From Perlabentimonas gracilis (GTDB lineage Bacteria > Bacteroidota > Bacteroidia > Bacteroidales > Tenuifilaceae), in NCBI RefSeq assembly GCF_011174675.1, contig NZ_JAANIG010000012.1:1-64000 (forward strand): a DNA stretch of 64,000 bases. The letters are read 5' to 3'. A program made the position numbers and the translations under genes. Shown in pieces: positions 1 through 9,215 of this stretch. Each line of letters starts with the position of its first letter. Position 1 is the stretch's first letter. Below the pieces are notes generated by a model, which was not told where the DNA came from, searched no databases, and saw only the letters and a list, made by a program, of their open reading frames with translations.

Positions 1-73
1 AAAGAAGGCAAATAATGAATTTGGTGCTAGTTCAAGTGAAATTCTAAAACGACAAGACTTTATAAATAAAAAA

Positions 74-100
74 GAGGGTGCCAGTTTATGGACACCCTCG
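74..100 (-). terminator. Rho-independent terminator of the M1 aminopeptidase gene
   Basis: GAGGGTG and its complement CACCCTC form a hairpin just beyond the stop codon of the minus-strand aminopeptidase gene. On the minus strand the stem is followed by a T-rich run (TTTTTTATTTATA). The first 73 bases of the window hold nothing that can be assigned; a short open frame at the very edge is too short to judge. Confidence 0.75.
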
Positions 101-107
101 TTTCGTA

Positions 108-2651
108 TTACTCACTTTGCCTATTGTTTGCCCTATAAAGCATATCGGCCGATTGGAGTAGCTTCATTTTTAGATTAGGCGAAAGGTTGGGGTTTGCCTC
201 AAGCCAACTTTCAACCACCTCTAGTGCTTCGGGCGATGAGTGTCCCCATAGGGTGGCATCGAGCCAACTCTTAGGGAAGAATATATCGCCCGTGCGCTGG
301 ATTTCGGGAAGCATATTGAGCGAGGGCTCAATAAACCGAATGCCAAAATCGGAGCGTAGGGGATGATGTAACCACCTGAGCGCTTCGGCAACCCAAGGTT
401 CGGGCTTTCGGTTTGCAGGATCTGCCAATTTTTCGAAAAAATCGACCCTATGGCTTGGGTTGGGCGAAACGGCATTGAGAGTAAAATCAAACTGCGCCAC
501 CCTGTCGGGATTGTTTATACGTTCAATTTCGCCAAACGCAATGGTATGGTAAAGATCGGGTTTGCGTATCATTAGCTCGTAAGCAAGACGGGTACGCTCA
601 TTCTCGCTTAGCGGAATGCTGCACACCTTTTGCTGAGCCCACCCCGAGTATAACCTGCTAAACGATTCATTGGATGTAAAAACCGAAAACAGAGTCGATA
701 GGGCTGCTCTGCGTTGCTCTATAGGCTGTTTACTGTTAACCATACTCCAAAGCATTTCTTCAATACTATCGGCCAAATTGTCGCGAATCTCCTGATTTGT
801 GAAGCGCCAGAATACGTTGGGTAGCACGTTAAGCAGGTAGTTTTGTATCTGTGGCTCAGTCTCGGTTTTAATACAAGCAGTAACCATACGGATGTATTTA
901 TCAACATCGATATGACCATCGAGCAGCATCTCGTGTAACGATAGGTGCTGAGCTGCTCGTGCAACAGCATTTGCCGAAAACAACCCTTTCTGCAGCATCT
1001 TGATTAGCGTTAAGCTGTCGGGCATAAAGTACCCGTAGGCCATTCCACCGCTATTCACTGTTAATGCAATTGGCCTGTCAGCCGGCGGCTCAACCTGTAT
1101 CGAGGCAGGTAGTTCCTGCAGCCAAAGCTGCTGGGTTTGCTCCACTTTGTTGCCAAAACAAATATCTATATGCATGGGAGGGAGGGGGGTAGCATTTAAG
1201 GCCTCAAATCTTAAAATATTTGAGTTGTTTGCTAGCGAGTAGTATGCTGCAGGGCGACCAACCCTTTCAGTCCATATTTGAGCCCAATCCTTCAAATTTA
1301 TATCAGTGTACTTGTCAAGTATATCCACAAGCTCACTCCAGCTGGCATTGCCCATCTGGTACGATTTAAGGTAGTCCTGCACCCCTCTTTGGAAAGGTTC
1401 GTGCCCCATGAGCATCACCAGCTGCTGCATCATTATAGGCGCTTTATGATATATTATATCGCCGTAAAGGGTGCCGGCATTAAGCATATTGTCGAGCTGC
1501 TGCACAATGGGGTTTGCCCCTTTAGTTCTATCCACAGAGTAGGCACTGGGAAAATGCGATAGCATAAAGCTTAGCTCATGGTTAATTGATGGGTACTGTG
1601 GGTTGACTATTTGATCGGCCATAAAGCCTGCAAAAACCTCCTTAAGCCACACGTCGTTGAACCATCGCATGGTAACCAGATTACCAAACCATTGGTGTGC
1701 CACCTCGTGTGCAATTAGATTGGCCTGCCTAAGTTTCTGGCTCTCGGAGGGGTGCTCATCGAGCAGCAACCGACTATCGCGGTAGTAAATTGCTCCGGGG
1801 TGCTCCATTCCGCTGTACTGAAATCCGGGAATAAGGATAAAGTCGAGCTTTTCGTATGGATATTTAATGCCGGTGTACTCCTCGAGCCAGCCGAGCGATT
1901 GTGCGTGCAAATCGAACAGTATGGGCAAATTTCTGTCCAATTTTTGCTGATCGGTTTCGCGATGATACACAGTAAATTCATAACCACCAACTGATCTGGT
2001 CACGTAACCAAAATTTCCAACGGCAAAAGCAAAAAGGTATGTGCTAATAGGCTTATTGTTAGCAAACTGAACGTTCTTAATCTCTTCATTTACATTTTCA
2101 ACATTATGAATTGTCCCATTCGATAGTGCGTTCCAGGCAGAAGGAATGTTTAGGGAAAGGTTAAAAGTTGCCTTTAGGTCGGGCTGATCGAAGCAAGGAA
2201 ATACTGTTGATGCCCTATCGGGAACCAACAGCGTGTATAAAAAATCGTTACGCCTATTAAGCGACCCATCGTTGGAGATAAATTTAACTCGGTAGGTATT
2301 TATACCAGCATCAACATGCTTTTTGGGAATTATAATATGCCCGTTCCGAAACCTATACTCAATGGCTTTACCCTTAAGCATAACCGATTTAACCATAGAT
2401 TTTTTGGCTCTAAAATCAAGTACTATGGGAATTGCTTTAACCGTTTCGAACGATATTTCTACCTCTCCAACAACGCTATCGGATATCTCACTTGGGATAT
2501 CGAAGTGAAGCTTATACTCTATGTTACTAATGGAGGATTTGCGTTCTTGAGCAAGGCTTAACGATACACCTTCCTCAATTTCGATGGATGAGCATGCACT
2601 AAATAGAACCATTGCCACCCCGCAGAGGATAATACTTATCTTTTGTACCAT
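108..2651 (-). CDS. M1 family zinc aminopeptidase, lipoprotein
   Basis: This is an M1 (aminopeptidase N-like) metallopeptidase that should remove N-terminal residues from peptides outside the cytoplasm. The zinc signature HEVAHQW starts at His315, with His319 and the third ligand Glu338 at the expected 18-residue spacing. The substrate-anchoring GAMEN loop appears as SGMEHPG, keeping the glutamate but with His for Asn. The N-terminus is a lipoprotein signal ending in FSAC with Cys20, so it is probably membrane-anchored. At 847 residues it has the usual long helical C-terminal domain. The gene stands alone, with a terminator directly after it. No Shine-Dalgarno is seen before the ATG. The family call is firm; the natural substrate is unknown. 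Confidence 0.93.
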   Translation of the reverse strand: MVQKISIILCGVAMVLFSACSSIEIEEGVSLSLAQERKSSISNIEYKLHFDIPSEISDSVVGEVEISFETVKAIPIVLDFRAKKSMVKSVMLKGKAIEYRFRNGHIIIPKKHVDAGINTYRVKFISNDGSLNRRNDFLYTLLVPDRASTVFPCFDQPDLKATFNLSLNIPSAWNALSNGTIHNVENVNEEIKNVQFANNKPISTYLFAFAVGNFGYVTRSVGGYEFTVYHRETDQQKLDRNLPILFDLHAQSLGWLEEYTGIKYPYEKLDFILIPGFQYSGMEHPGAIYYRDSRLLLDEHPSESQKLRQANLIAHEVAHQWFGNLVTMRWFNDVWLKEVFAGFMADQIVNPQYPSINHELSFMLSHFPSAYSVDRTKGANPIVQQLDNMLNAGTLYGDIIYHKAPIMMQQLVMLMGHEPFQRGVQDYLKSYQMGNASWSELVDILDKYTDINLKDWAQIWTERVGRPAAYYSLANNSNILRFEALNATPLPPMHIDICFGNKVEQTQQLWLQELPASIQVEPPADRPIALTVNSGGMAYGYFMPDSLTLIKMLQKGLFSANAVARAAQHLSLHEMLLDGHIDVDKYIRMVTACIKTETEPQIQNYLLNVLPNVFWRFTNQEIRDNLADSIEEMLWSMVNSKQPIEQRRAALSTLFSVFTSNESFSRLYSGWAQQKVCSIPLSENERTRLAYELMIRKPDLYHTIAFGEIERINNPDRVAQFDFTLNAVSPNPSHRVDFFEKLADPANRKPEPWVAEALRWLHHPLRSDFGIRFIEPSLNMLPEIQRTGDIFFPKSWLDATLWGHSSPEALEVVESWLEANPNLSPNLKMKLLQSADMLYRANNRQSE

Positions 2652-2743
2652 GTTTTATCTTTTTAGGCAAGTTAACTAAATTGATAGACATAAAATGCTG
2701 GAGCCAAAAAAGATTAACGAGATAGATATGCCGTAGGTTTCTT

Positions 2744-3637
2744 CTATACTCTTTTCACCCTTTGCCTTCGGTTTACCATGTAAACGCCCAGCAGAACGAT
2801 TATGATGCCAAGGATTTGTACAAAGTTTACCGTTTCTCCATCGGAAATGCCCCACAGAATGGCAAAGAAAGGGATGATGTAGGTTACCGAGCTGGCAAAA
2901 AGCGCATTGGTGTAACGAATTAGATTGTTGAATACGAATAGCGATAGCACCGAGCCAAAAGCCGATAATGCTAGCACCGCCCCAAGGCTTTGCCAAAAAT
3001 AGGGCGATTCCCATGCTGTCCCTAAATCGGTAAATAGTAGGATTACCCCAGCAACTGGCCCAACCGTTAGGAACGATAAGCTGGTGATTTGAATACCATT
3101 CATATTGGGCAGCTTAAACTTTACCTCGTTCACATTAATGCCATAGCCAATGGTTGCAATTATTACGTATAGCGCATAGGAGTTGGTGCCAAAAATGGCG
3201 CTAAAGTCTCCACCCGTTATCAATGCTAATGCACCAATAAAACCAATTATTACACCTACTACTTGGTTTAGGGTTGGCTTATTCTTGTAAAATAGTATAC
3301 CCACAATTAGCGCAAAAAGGGTTGCTGAGCTGTTTAGCATACCCGATAGGGCGCTAGTGATATGGGTTTGCGCAAGCGCAAAGAGGAATGCTGGAAAGAA
3401 TATGCCAGCGTACCCCACAATGGAAATGTTCTTTAGGTTTGCCTTGTTAATTTTACCCAAATGCCTATAGATTACAGGAAGCAGTAGTACAAACCCAAAG
3501 AAAACCCTGATGGCGGCAACCTGTGTAAAAGAGAAAGCAACCAACCCCTTCTTCATGAGGATAAACGAACTTCCCCATATAAGGGCCAGTGCAAGCATGG
3601 CAATCCATTGCCATAATTTCTTATTTAAGTCTATCAT
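2744..3637 (-). CDS. EamA/DMT-superfamily transporter
   Basis: A ten-helix drug/metabolite-type transporter with two EamA repeats, for export or exchange of an unknown small molecule across the inner membrane. The first helix carries the typical LALIWGSSFILMKKGL stretch, and the second repeat ends in a hydrophobic helix before a basic tail (NRRQRVKRV). I placed the start at the ATG giving MIDLNKKLWQW, because the 12 residues upstream of it in the open frame are not family-like. The 93 bp between it and the aminopeptidase gene upstream on the plus map hold no clear terminator. Substrate cannot be told from sequence. Confidence 0.88.
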   Translation of the reverse strand: MIDLNKKLWQWIAMLALALIWGSSFILMKKGLVAFSFTQVAAIRVFFGFVLLLPVIYRHLGKINKANLKNISIVGYAGIFFPAFLFALAQTHITSALSGMLNSSATLFALIVGILFYKNKPTLNQVVGVIIGFIGALALITGGDFSAIFGTNSYALYVIIATIGYGINVNEVKFKLPNMNGIQITSLSFLTVGPVAGVILLFTDLGTAWESPYFWQSLGAVLALSAFGSVLSLFVFNNLIRYTNALFASSVTYIIPFFAILWGISDGETVNFVQILGIIIVLLGVYMVNRRQRVKRV

Positions 3638-3752
3638 ACTTTTTTGGTTGCGCAAGGTGCTCAAAAGTAGCAATTTGTTGTTTTGCCTAACTATCTAAAG
3701 ATGATTTTTAGATAAAAAAGCTTAATTTGGCAAAGGATTTAATTCTTTTGCA

Positions 3753-6700
3753 ATGATCTCTCCCCGAATCAAGGCCTTTTTAGCCATATTGTTAGCTTTC
3801 ACATCAACAGCTTTCACACAGCAAGTTGATGTTGATAGATTTTCGCGTTTTGCTAATTATACTGTCCAGGATGGTCTTAGCCATAATACTGTTAACGATA
3901 TTATTCAGGATAAGAATGGGTTCATGTGGTTTGCGACCGAGAATGGTTTGTCGCGCTACGATGGCTATTCGTTTGTAAACTTTTTTCATAATCCCGAAAA
4001 TCCAAACAGCATACCTGGGAACTCAGTGCTAACTTTAGCCATTGACAGCCAAGACTTTCTGTGGATTGGAACCACGGATGGGCTATGCCGATTGAGCTTT
4101 GACCATGGAAATATCCAACATTTCCAAGCTACTATAGGCGATCCAAACTCACCCCGTACAAACCATATCCGTAAGCTATACTTTTCAGCTAAATCTAATA
4201 CATTGTGGATTGAAACCCTGGGTGGGGTTCTATCATCTTTTGATATAAAAACAGAGAAATGGAAACACTACTCACACATAGCCAGTGCCCAACCTTACTA
4301 CCGCTATCATACCATTTTTGAGGACAGCCATGGAGATATTTGGGTTGGCGGCAGGAATACACCAATCATAAAACTTAACAAAAGGAATGAAACAATACAC
4401 AATATCTACTCAGGTGATATAAATACAGGTGGTAAGCGCGAAAACGATTTGGCCGACATTTACGAAACTTCAAAAGGTAAATGGTATGTGATGGGGCTTG
4501 ATGGAATTTACGAGTTTTTCCCCTATACTGAAAAATTTAATAGGATCCATTCCTCATCGAGCTACTCAGCGGTTGAAGATACCGCAGGTGCTTTATGGTT
4601 TGGCTCTGGATTTGGTTTACTAAAATACGATGATGCAAAAAATCAATTTGTAGCATACAGGAATAATAAAAACAACCCCAAGTCAATTGTTCATAATCAT
4701 ATTAATAAGGTTTATATCGATAAGGCGGGCAATATCTGGGCAGGGACACGCGAAGGGGTAAGCCTGCTTAGCCAGCGTTCCAAAAATTTTAGCTACTATT
4801 TTCATATCCCTGGAGATGATAAAAGTCTGTCGGACAATAACGTGACTGCCATTGCCCAGGATACTGATGGAACGCTATACGTTGGTACAGCACACCATGG
4901 ACTTAGCATTCTCGAGCCTGGACATAGTGAATTCAAGCAGATTCAAGGGAAGCGAGGAAGCGACAATTGGCTTTCGTCGGAGCGTATTTCATCGCTTTAC
5001 TTCGATTCGGAGGGTATTCTATGGATTGGTTTATGGTCCGGAGTGGGCTTCAATAGCTACAATCCTAAAACAAAGACATTTAAACGATATGCCCTCGAGC
5101 AAAATACGTTGCGCTCCGACTGGTACAATGCGTTTCTCGAAGATTCTGAGGGTAATTTTATTGCTGGCCTTTGGGGAGCAAGAGGAGTAATGTATTTCGA
5201 TAGGGATAAGGGAATGTTTACGGGAGACCATTACATAACCTACAATAAGCCATACAATTTACCCGTAGAAAAAATTATGCATGACGGAACGGGTAACTAC
5301 TTTATGCTATCGAGGCCTACCACAGGTTATCTTTATCACTATTCCGATGATAATAGCAGGTATAAGTCATATGCCTTCAGCCCACATCCGGAACGGGGCG
5401 ACGTGTCGAATAGGGTTAGCAAAACGAACTTGCCATTTTCATATACCACCCTAAATGGTATGGCTAATAACGGAAGGGGGCTATCTGTTTTCAGCACAAA
5501 TTCGGGACTATTCACCTGGGATCAAGGAAATGGTTTTCAATCGTTTTATGAAAAAAACATTGAGCCCATTGATGTCAAAATATCAAGCCAAAACAGGGTG
5601 TTGCTGCTAGAACATGAGCAGTTAACAATTTTCGACAGCTCTGGCAGCGTTGTGTTTACCTCACAGTTGCCTCCTGGCAGGATAAAACAACTAGAGTTAA
5701 TAAGTTCCGATACCCTTGTGCTTATTGGCGAAAAGGAACTTTACATTGGAACTATTGATTACCAAAAGCCTCTCGACTCATACCAAAGAATTCTATTCGA
5801 TGAGTTTGGGCCCATAAACCACATTGAAGTGGTTAAAGGTGATCTATGGCTTTCAACATCAAGCGGTTTGCTTCGGGTTAAACTCAATGAGATTAAAGTC
5901 TCTGATTCGGGTCGTTGGGAAGGTGACTTGGCGCTTAGCGTACCTGTTACATCAACACTAACTATGAACGATAAGCAGCTTGTGGTATTTAGCCCGCTGG
6001 GGATATACAAATACAACCCTACCACAGGCACAAGTAGCCCTATACAATTTAGTAATGTCCCCGAGGGCTTTAGAACGTCCATACAGTCGGCTACGCTGTA
6101 TAACAATAGCACAATTTGGGTTGTGGGGGAAGTGGGCCATTACCAAGTAAACATTAATACAGGTGAAATAATCAATACAAACCTTCCCGATTCCGATAGG
6201 TTAAGCTCTCATCTCACCTCATCGTTAATGGAGGATGCTAATGGCGATATTTGGGTTGGAACAACTAATATGGGGCTAAATAGGATAAGCAGATCCACCG
6301 GTATTATTAAGCATTTTTATGAGCCCGAGATTCCCAGCAACTATGTTAATACAACCCTGGAGGCAACCGACGGGAAGATTTGGGTAGCCACCCGTAATGG
6401 GCTGTGCTATATTGTTGATGATTTTGTTATAAACATCTCGAATATTCCATCAGGGCTCGATATCCGATCGCTGGTTGAAGACCATAAAGGCAATGTATGG
6501 GCAGGTACCAACAATGGTCTTCTGGTTGTAAACCCATCAACCTTTAGTTTTGATGTTTATAACGTATTTAATGGCTTTCCATCTACCAATTTTTCTAAGG
6601 CCTGCGTCAAGCTAAACGACAACAGGTTTGCTTTTGGCACCTCGGAGGGGGTGGTGGTATTCAACCCAAATCAAATTTTAACTGTAAACAACACCTCTAC

Positions 6701-7799
6701 GAATGTTGCTTTTACTCATTTCGATTTGTTTGGGATCCCTCAGAACTTCTTTATGGTAAGCAACGATACAATCCAGCTTACTCATACGCAAAACTTTTTC
6801 ACAATTAACTTCTCGGCGGCCGATTTTGGCTTTGGAGACGGAACAACATACTCTTACAAACTACAAGGTGTTGATCCAACCTGGACACTTACTCAGTCGT
6901 CTAGCGTGTCCTACACCAATGTAAGGCCCGGAAGATACCTTTTTCAGGTTGCACAGCTAATGCCCAATGGGAAAATATCCGATAAGAGCTCAACCCTAAT
7001 AATACGGATTAAACCTGCCCTTTGGCAAACACTTGGGTTTAAGCTGGCCATAGTGTTCCTGGTTCTTGGAGGCATTGGCGCCTATGCTTTCACGTACATT
7101 CGACAGCTAAAGGCTGCAAGGCTAAACGTGGAGCTGGAGCAACGCCTGCTAATATCACAAATGAACCCCCATTTCATATTCAACAGCCTTTCGGCTATTC
7201 AAAGCTTCATGTACCGCAATCAGCCCGAGGAGGCGGGGAATTACCTCTCTTCATTCTCGCGATTAGTGCGCTTAATACTTGAGAATTCCCGATCCGCTTT
7301 TATATCGCTAGGGCAAGAGGTACAAACGCTAGAGCTTTACCTCACATTGCAAAAGTTGCGTTTCCCTAATAAGATTGATTACGCCATTGAAGTTGACCCT
7401 AATCTTTTGGGGGCTGACTTATGGCTACCCCCAATGCTAGCCCAACCCTTTATCGAAAATAGCATTGAGCACGGTATTATGCATAAGGAAGGGAGTGGAA
7501 ATATTCAGGTACGTTTTATGGCCGAGGGTAGCAACATTATGATTGTTGTAGAGGATGATGGCGTTGGGCTTGTTAAATCAAAAGAAATCAATAAAAGCAA
7601 ACGGATGTCGCATACTAGCTACGCCACATCAATTACACGCGATAGAATTAAGGGCTTTGCAGGTAAATATGGAAAAAGCGCAGGGGTAAATATTATTGAC
7701 CTCAGTGACCATGGCAGCCAAGGCACACGTGTGGAAATAACCATACCAATTGTAGACCATAAGATTAGTAACAATAATAATAGAGTTAGCAATGATTAA
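3753..7799 (+). CDS. Propeller-type sensor histidine kinase (Reg_prop, Y_Y_Y, LytS-type His_kinase)
   Basis: A 1348-residue membrane sensor. A signal peptide (ending near AFTQ) precedes a periplasmic region of repeated Reg_prop blades, recognisable by motifs such as LWIGTTDGL and IWVGTTNMG, probably forming two seven-bladed propellers. A Y_Y_Y domain follows (around YSYKLQGVDPTW), then one transmembrane helix near residues 1090-1112. The cytoplasmic part is a LytS/YehU-type kinase, with phosphoacceptor His1140 in QMNPHFIFNSL and an ATP-binding N-box (FIENSIEHG). Unlike classical hybrid (HTCS) sensors it has no receiver or AraC domain; the partner is the next gene, which overlaps it by 8 bp and encodes a LytTR regulator. 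Such sensors usually read extracellular ligands, often glycans, but the ligand here is unknown. Confidence 0.93.
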   Translation: MISPRIKAFLAILLAFTSTAFTQQVDVDRFSRFANYTVQDGLSHNTVNDIIQDKNGFMWFATENGLSRYDGYSFVNFFHNPENPNSIPGNSVLTLAIDSQDFLWIGTTDGLCRLSFDHGNIQHFQATIGDPNSPRTNHIRKLYFSAKSNTLWIETLGGVLSSFDIKTEKWKHYSHIASAQPYYRYHTIFEDSHGDIWVGGRNTPIIKLNKRNETIHNIYSGDINTGGKRENDLADIYETSKGKWYVMGLDGIYEFFPYTEKFNRIHSSSSYSAVEDTAGALWFGSGFGLLKYDDAKNQFVAYRNNKNNPKSIVHNHINKVYIDKAGNIWAGTREGVSLLSQRSKNFSYYFHIPGDDKSLSDNNVTAIAQDTDGTLYVGTAHHGLSILEPGHSEFKQIQGKRGSDNWLSSERISSLYFDSEGILWIGLWSGVGFNSYNPKTKTFKRYALEQNTLRSDWYNAFLEDSEGNFIAGLWGARGVMYFDRDKGMFTGDHYITYNKPYNLPVEKIMHDGTGNYFMLSRPTTGYLYHYSDDNSRYKSYAFSPHPERGDVSNRVSKTNLPFSYTTLNGMANNGRGLSVFSTNSGLFTWDQGNGFQSFYEKNIEPIDVKISSQNRVLLLEHEQLTIFDSSGSVVFTSQLPPGRIKQLELISSDTLVLIGEKELYIGTIDYQKPLDSYQRILFDEFGPINHIEVVKGDLWLSTSSGLLRVKLNEIKVSDSGRWEGDLALSVPVTSTLTMNDKQLVVFSPLGIYKYNPTTGTSSPIQFSNVPEGFRTSIQSATLYNNSTIWVVGEVGHYQVNINTGEIINTNLPDSDRLSSHLTSSLMEDANGDIWVGTTNMGLNRISRSTGIIKHFYEPEIPSNYVNTTLEATDGKIWVATRNGLCYIVDDFVINISNIPSGLDIRSLVEDHKGNVWAGTNNGLLVVNPSTFSFDVYNVFNGFPSTNFSKACVKLNDNRFAFGTSEGVVVFNPNQILTVNNTSTNVAFTHFDLFGIPQNFFMVSNDTIQLTHTQNFFTINFSAADFGFGDGTTYSYKLQGVDPTWTLTQSSSVSYTNVRPGRYLFQVAQLMPNGKISDKSSTLIIRIKPALWQTLGFKLAIVFLVLGGIGAYAFTYIRQLKAARLNVELEQRLLISQMNPHFIFNSLSAIQSFMYRNQPEEAGNYLSSFSRLVRLILENSRSAFISLGQEVQTLELYLTLQKLRFPNKIDYAIEVDPNLLGADLWLPPMLAQPFIENSIEHGIMHKEGSGNIQVRFMAEGSNIMIVVEDDGVGLVKSKEINKSKRMSHTSYATSITRDRIKGFAGKYGKSAGVNIIDLSDHGSQGTRVEITIPIVDHKISNNNNRVSND

Positions 7800-8547
7800 A
7801 GCATTACTGGTTGATGACGAACCAAGGGCTAGGGAAACGCTAAGGGCAATACTTGAACGCTTTTTTCCTGATGTTTCTGTGTTGGGTGAGGCTTCGGGGG
7901 TTGAAGAAGCATTTGTCGCCATTACTAACCTTAAGCCTAACACTGTTTTTCTAGATATCAATATGCCCGACGGCACAGGATTCGATTTGCTAAAGATGTT
8001 CGATAACGAAATGGACTTTAAGGTGGTATTTGTTACGGCCTTCGAAGAGCATGCCTTGGAGGCCATTAAGTTTAGCGCTTTCGACTATATCCTAAAGCCC
8101 ATAAACACCAATGAGCTAAGGGCTGCCATTGAGAAGCTAAGTACTACCCTCGAGGAGTCCGATGAAATATCGGTAAAGCTAAAAGCTTTTTTCGAGAACG
8201 TTGAAACACCCAGTCAGGGCAAAAAGAAGATAGTGCTCAAAACCAACGAGAGCATCCATCTGGTGCCCATTCAAAGCATTGTTCGGTGCGAGGCCGATGG
8301 CAACTACACCAAGGTACTTCTCGATAATCAGCCCAAGCTGCTGATATCAAAATCACTGAAATACTTTGAAGACATGCTGCAAGAGTTTGGTTTTGTGAGG
8401 GTACACCAAAGCCATTTGGTTAACATTAACCATATAGTACGAGTTGATAAAATAGATGGGGGAGTACTGGCGTTTGCCGATGGTGCACAGGTGCCCATAT
8501 CAGTTCGTAAGCGCGAACAGCTGCTAAAGATGCTTAGCAACTTGTAA
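7792..8547 (+). CDS. LytTR-family response regulator
   Basis: A 251-residue LytR/AlgR-type response regulator. The receiver domain (1-120) has the acidic pair in VDDE, phosphoacceptor Asp55 in FLDINMP, and the conserved lysine in YILKPI. The LytTR DNA-binding domain (about 143-245) shows the typical VRCEADGNYT strand and the FVRVHQSHLVNINHI segment. The start codon lies inside the end of the sensor kinase gene (8 bp overlap), so the two are translationally coupled and form a cognate pair. Its likely targets are LytTR-type direct repeats; three phased repeats occur 42 bp after its stop codon. Confidence 0.95.
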   Translation: MIKALLVDDEPRARETLRAILERFFPDVSVLGEASGVEEAFVAITNLKPNTVFLDINMPDGTGFDLLKMFDNEMDFKVVFVTAFEEHALEAIKFSAFDYILKPINTNELRAAIEKLSTTLEESDEISVKLKAFFENVETPSQGKKKIVLKTNESIHLVPIQSIVRCEADGNYTKVLLDNQPKLLISKSLKYFEDMLQEFGFVRVHQSHLVNINHIVRVDKIDGGVLAFADGAQVPISVRKREQLLKMLSNL

Positions 8548-8588
8548 TTATACCTACTTGAGCAGCATAATGGCTTCCATTCAAAAAT

Positions 8589-8642
8589 CAAATAATAAAT
8601 ATATCCTAGCGAATAATAGCTCAACCCAGCCAAATAATAGCT
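8589..8642 (+). promoter_or_regulatory. Three direct repeats with 21-bp period, candidate LytTR operator
   Basis: The motif CNAATAATA begins at 8589, 8610 and 8631, exactly 21 bp apart each time. The second and third copies extend identically to CNAATAATAGCT. The array lies in the 145-bp gap between the response regulator and the orphan LytTR gene, 50 bp upstream of the latter's ATG. LytTR regulators such as AgrA and ComE bind pairs of 9-bp direct repeats with a 21-bp period. That this is the binding site of the neighbouring LytTR proteins is inference; the repeats themselves are seen directly. Confidence 0.6.
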
Positions 8643-8692
8643 ACCCCTTTTTTTAGCAAACCGTTACTGCTACTTTGTGCAAAATTTAGCTT

Positions 8693-9187
8693 ATGCCCAA
8701 AGTTATACTTGCAGCACAAACGGGTATTGATGCCACTTGCGAAGATGTCAATACTTTGACATTACTGCTGTGGTTCGATGCTGATGTGAAAGCAGTTAGC
8801 ACCCTACCGCTGCACAGGTGTAACAGCGATACCCCATTGCTCTTTCACTCCAACCAAAAAACAGAGGTTTTAACCAGAGGATGCGTGTATAGCGTACTTT
8901 CAATCAGCAATGTAGTACGTGTTGAGTGCGTTGGTAAGGAATGCACGTTTCATCTCGATACGGGTTTGTTCCTAACTGCCAGCATATCCATAGAAACTCT
9001 TGCAGAGGCTTTGAGTGATTATAGTTTTATCCGAACACATCCTTCGCACCTAATCAATATAGCATACTTAAAAACCTACGTTAATTGCAACGCATTTGTT
9101 ACCCTTAGCAATTCCGATGCAGTACCAGTAAGCCAAGGGAACAACCAGCTAATTATCGACTTTTTAAATTCACAAACCCTACTATAA
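8693..9187 (+). CDS. LytTR DNA-binding protein without receiver domain
   Basis: A 164-residue protein whose C-terminal 100 residues are a LytTR DNA-binding domain: VVRVECVGKECTFHL, then FIRTHPSHLINIAYL, then a last strand before QGNNQLIIDFL. The first 60 residues are not a receiver; they lack the acidic pocket and phosphoacceptor and are unrecognised. It is therefore probably controlled by its own level, by a ligand, or by interaction with the full LytTR regulator. It is preceded by the 21-bp-phased repeat array and followed after only 28 bp by the large secreted propeller protein, so these two genes are probably co-transcribed. No Shine-Dalgarno precedes its ATG. Confidence 0.85.
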   Translation: MPKVILAAQTGIDATCEDVNTLTLLLWFDADVKAVSTLPLHRCNSDTPLLFHSNQKTEVLTRGCVYSVLSISNVVRVECVGKECTFHLDTGLFLTASISIETLAEALSDYSFIRTHPSHLINIAYLKTYVNCNAFVTLSNSDAVPVSQGNNQLIIDFLNSQTLL

Positions 9188-9202
9188 ATCAAGCAAAATA
9201 CT

Positions 9203-9208
9203 AGGAGG
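9203..9208 (+). promoter_or_regulatory. Perfect Shine-Dalgarno AGGAGG
   Basis: AGGAGG lies 7 nt before the ATG of the propeller protein. It is notable because nearly all other genes in this window have A/T-rich leaders without any Shine-Dalgarno, as expected in Bacteroidota. Confidence 0.8.
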
Positions 9209-9215
9209 AATAATT

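Noticed and set aside
1-58. End of a plus-strand gene at the left edge
   Set aside because: Only a few codons are visible and the frames run into the terminator hairpin or the aminopeptidase gene; nothing can be decided.
7629-8066. 145-codon frame antisense to the sensor/regulator junction
   Set aside because: It overlaps the kinase C-terminus and receiver domain, both clearly real.
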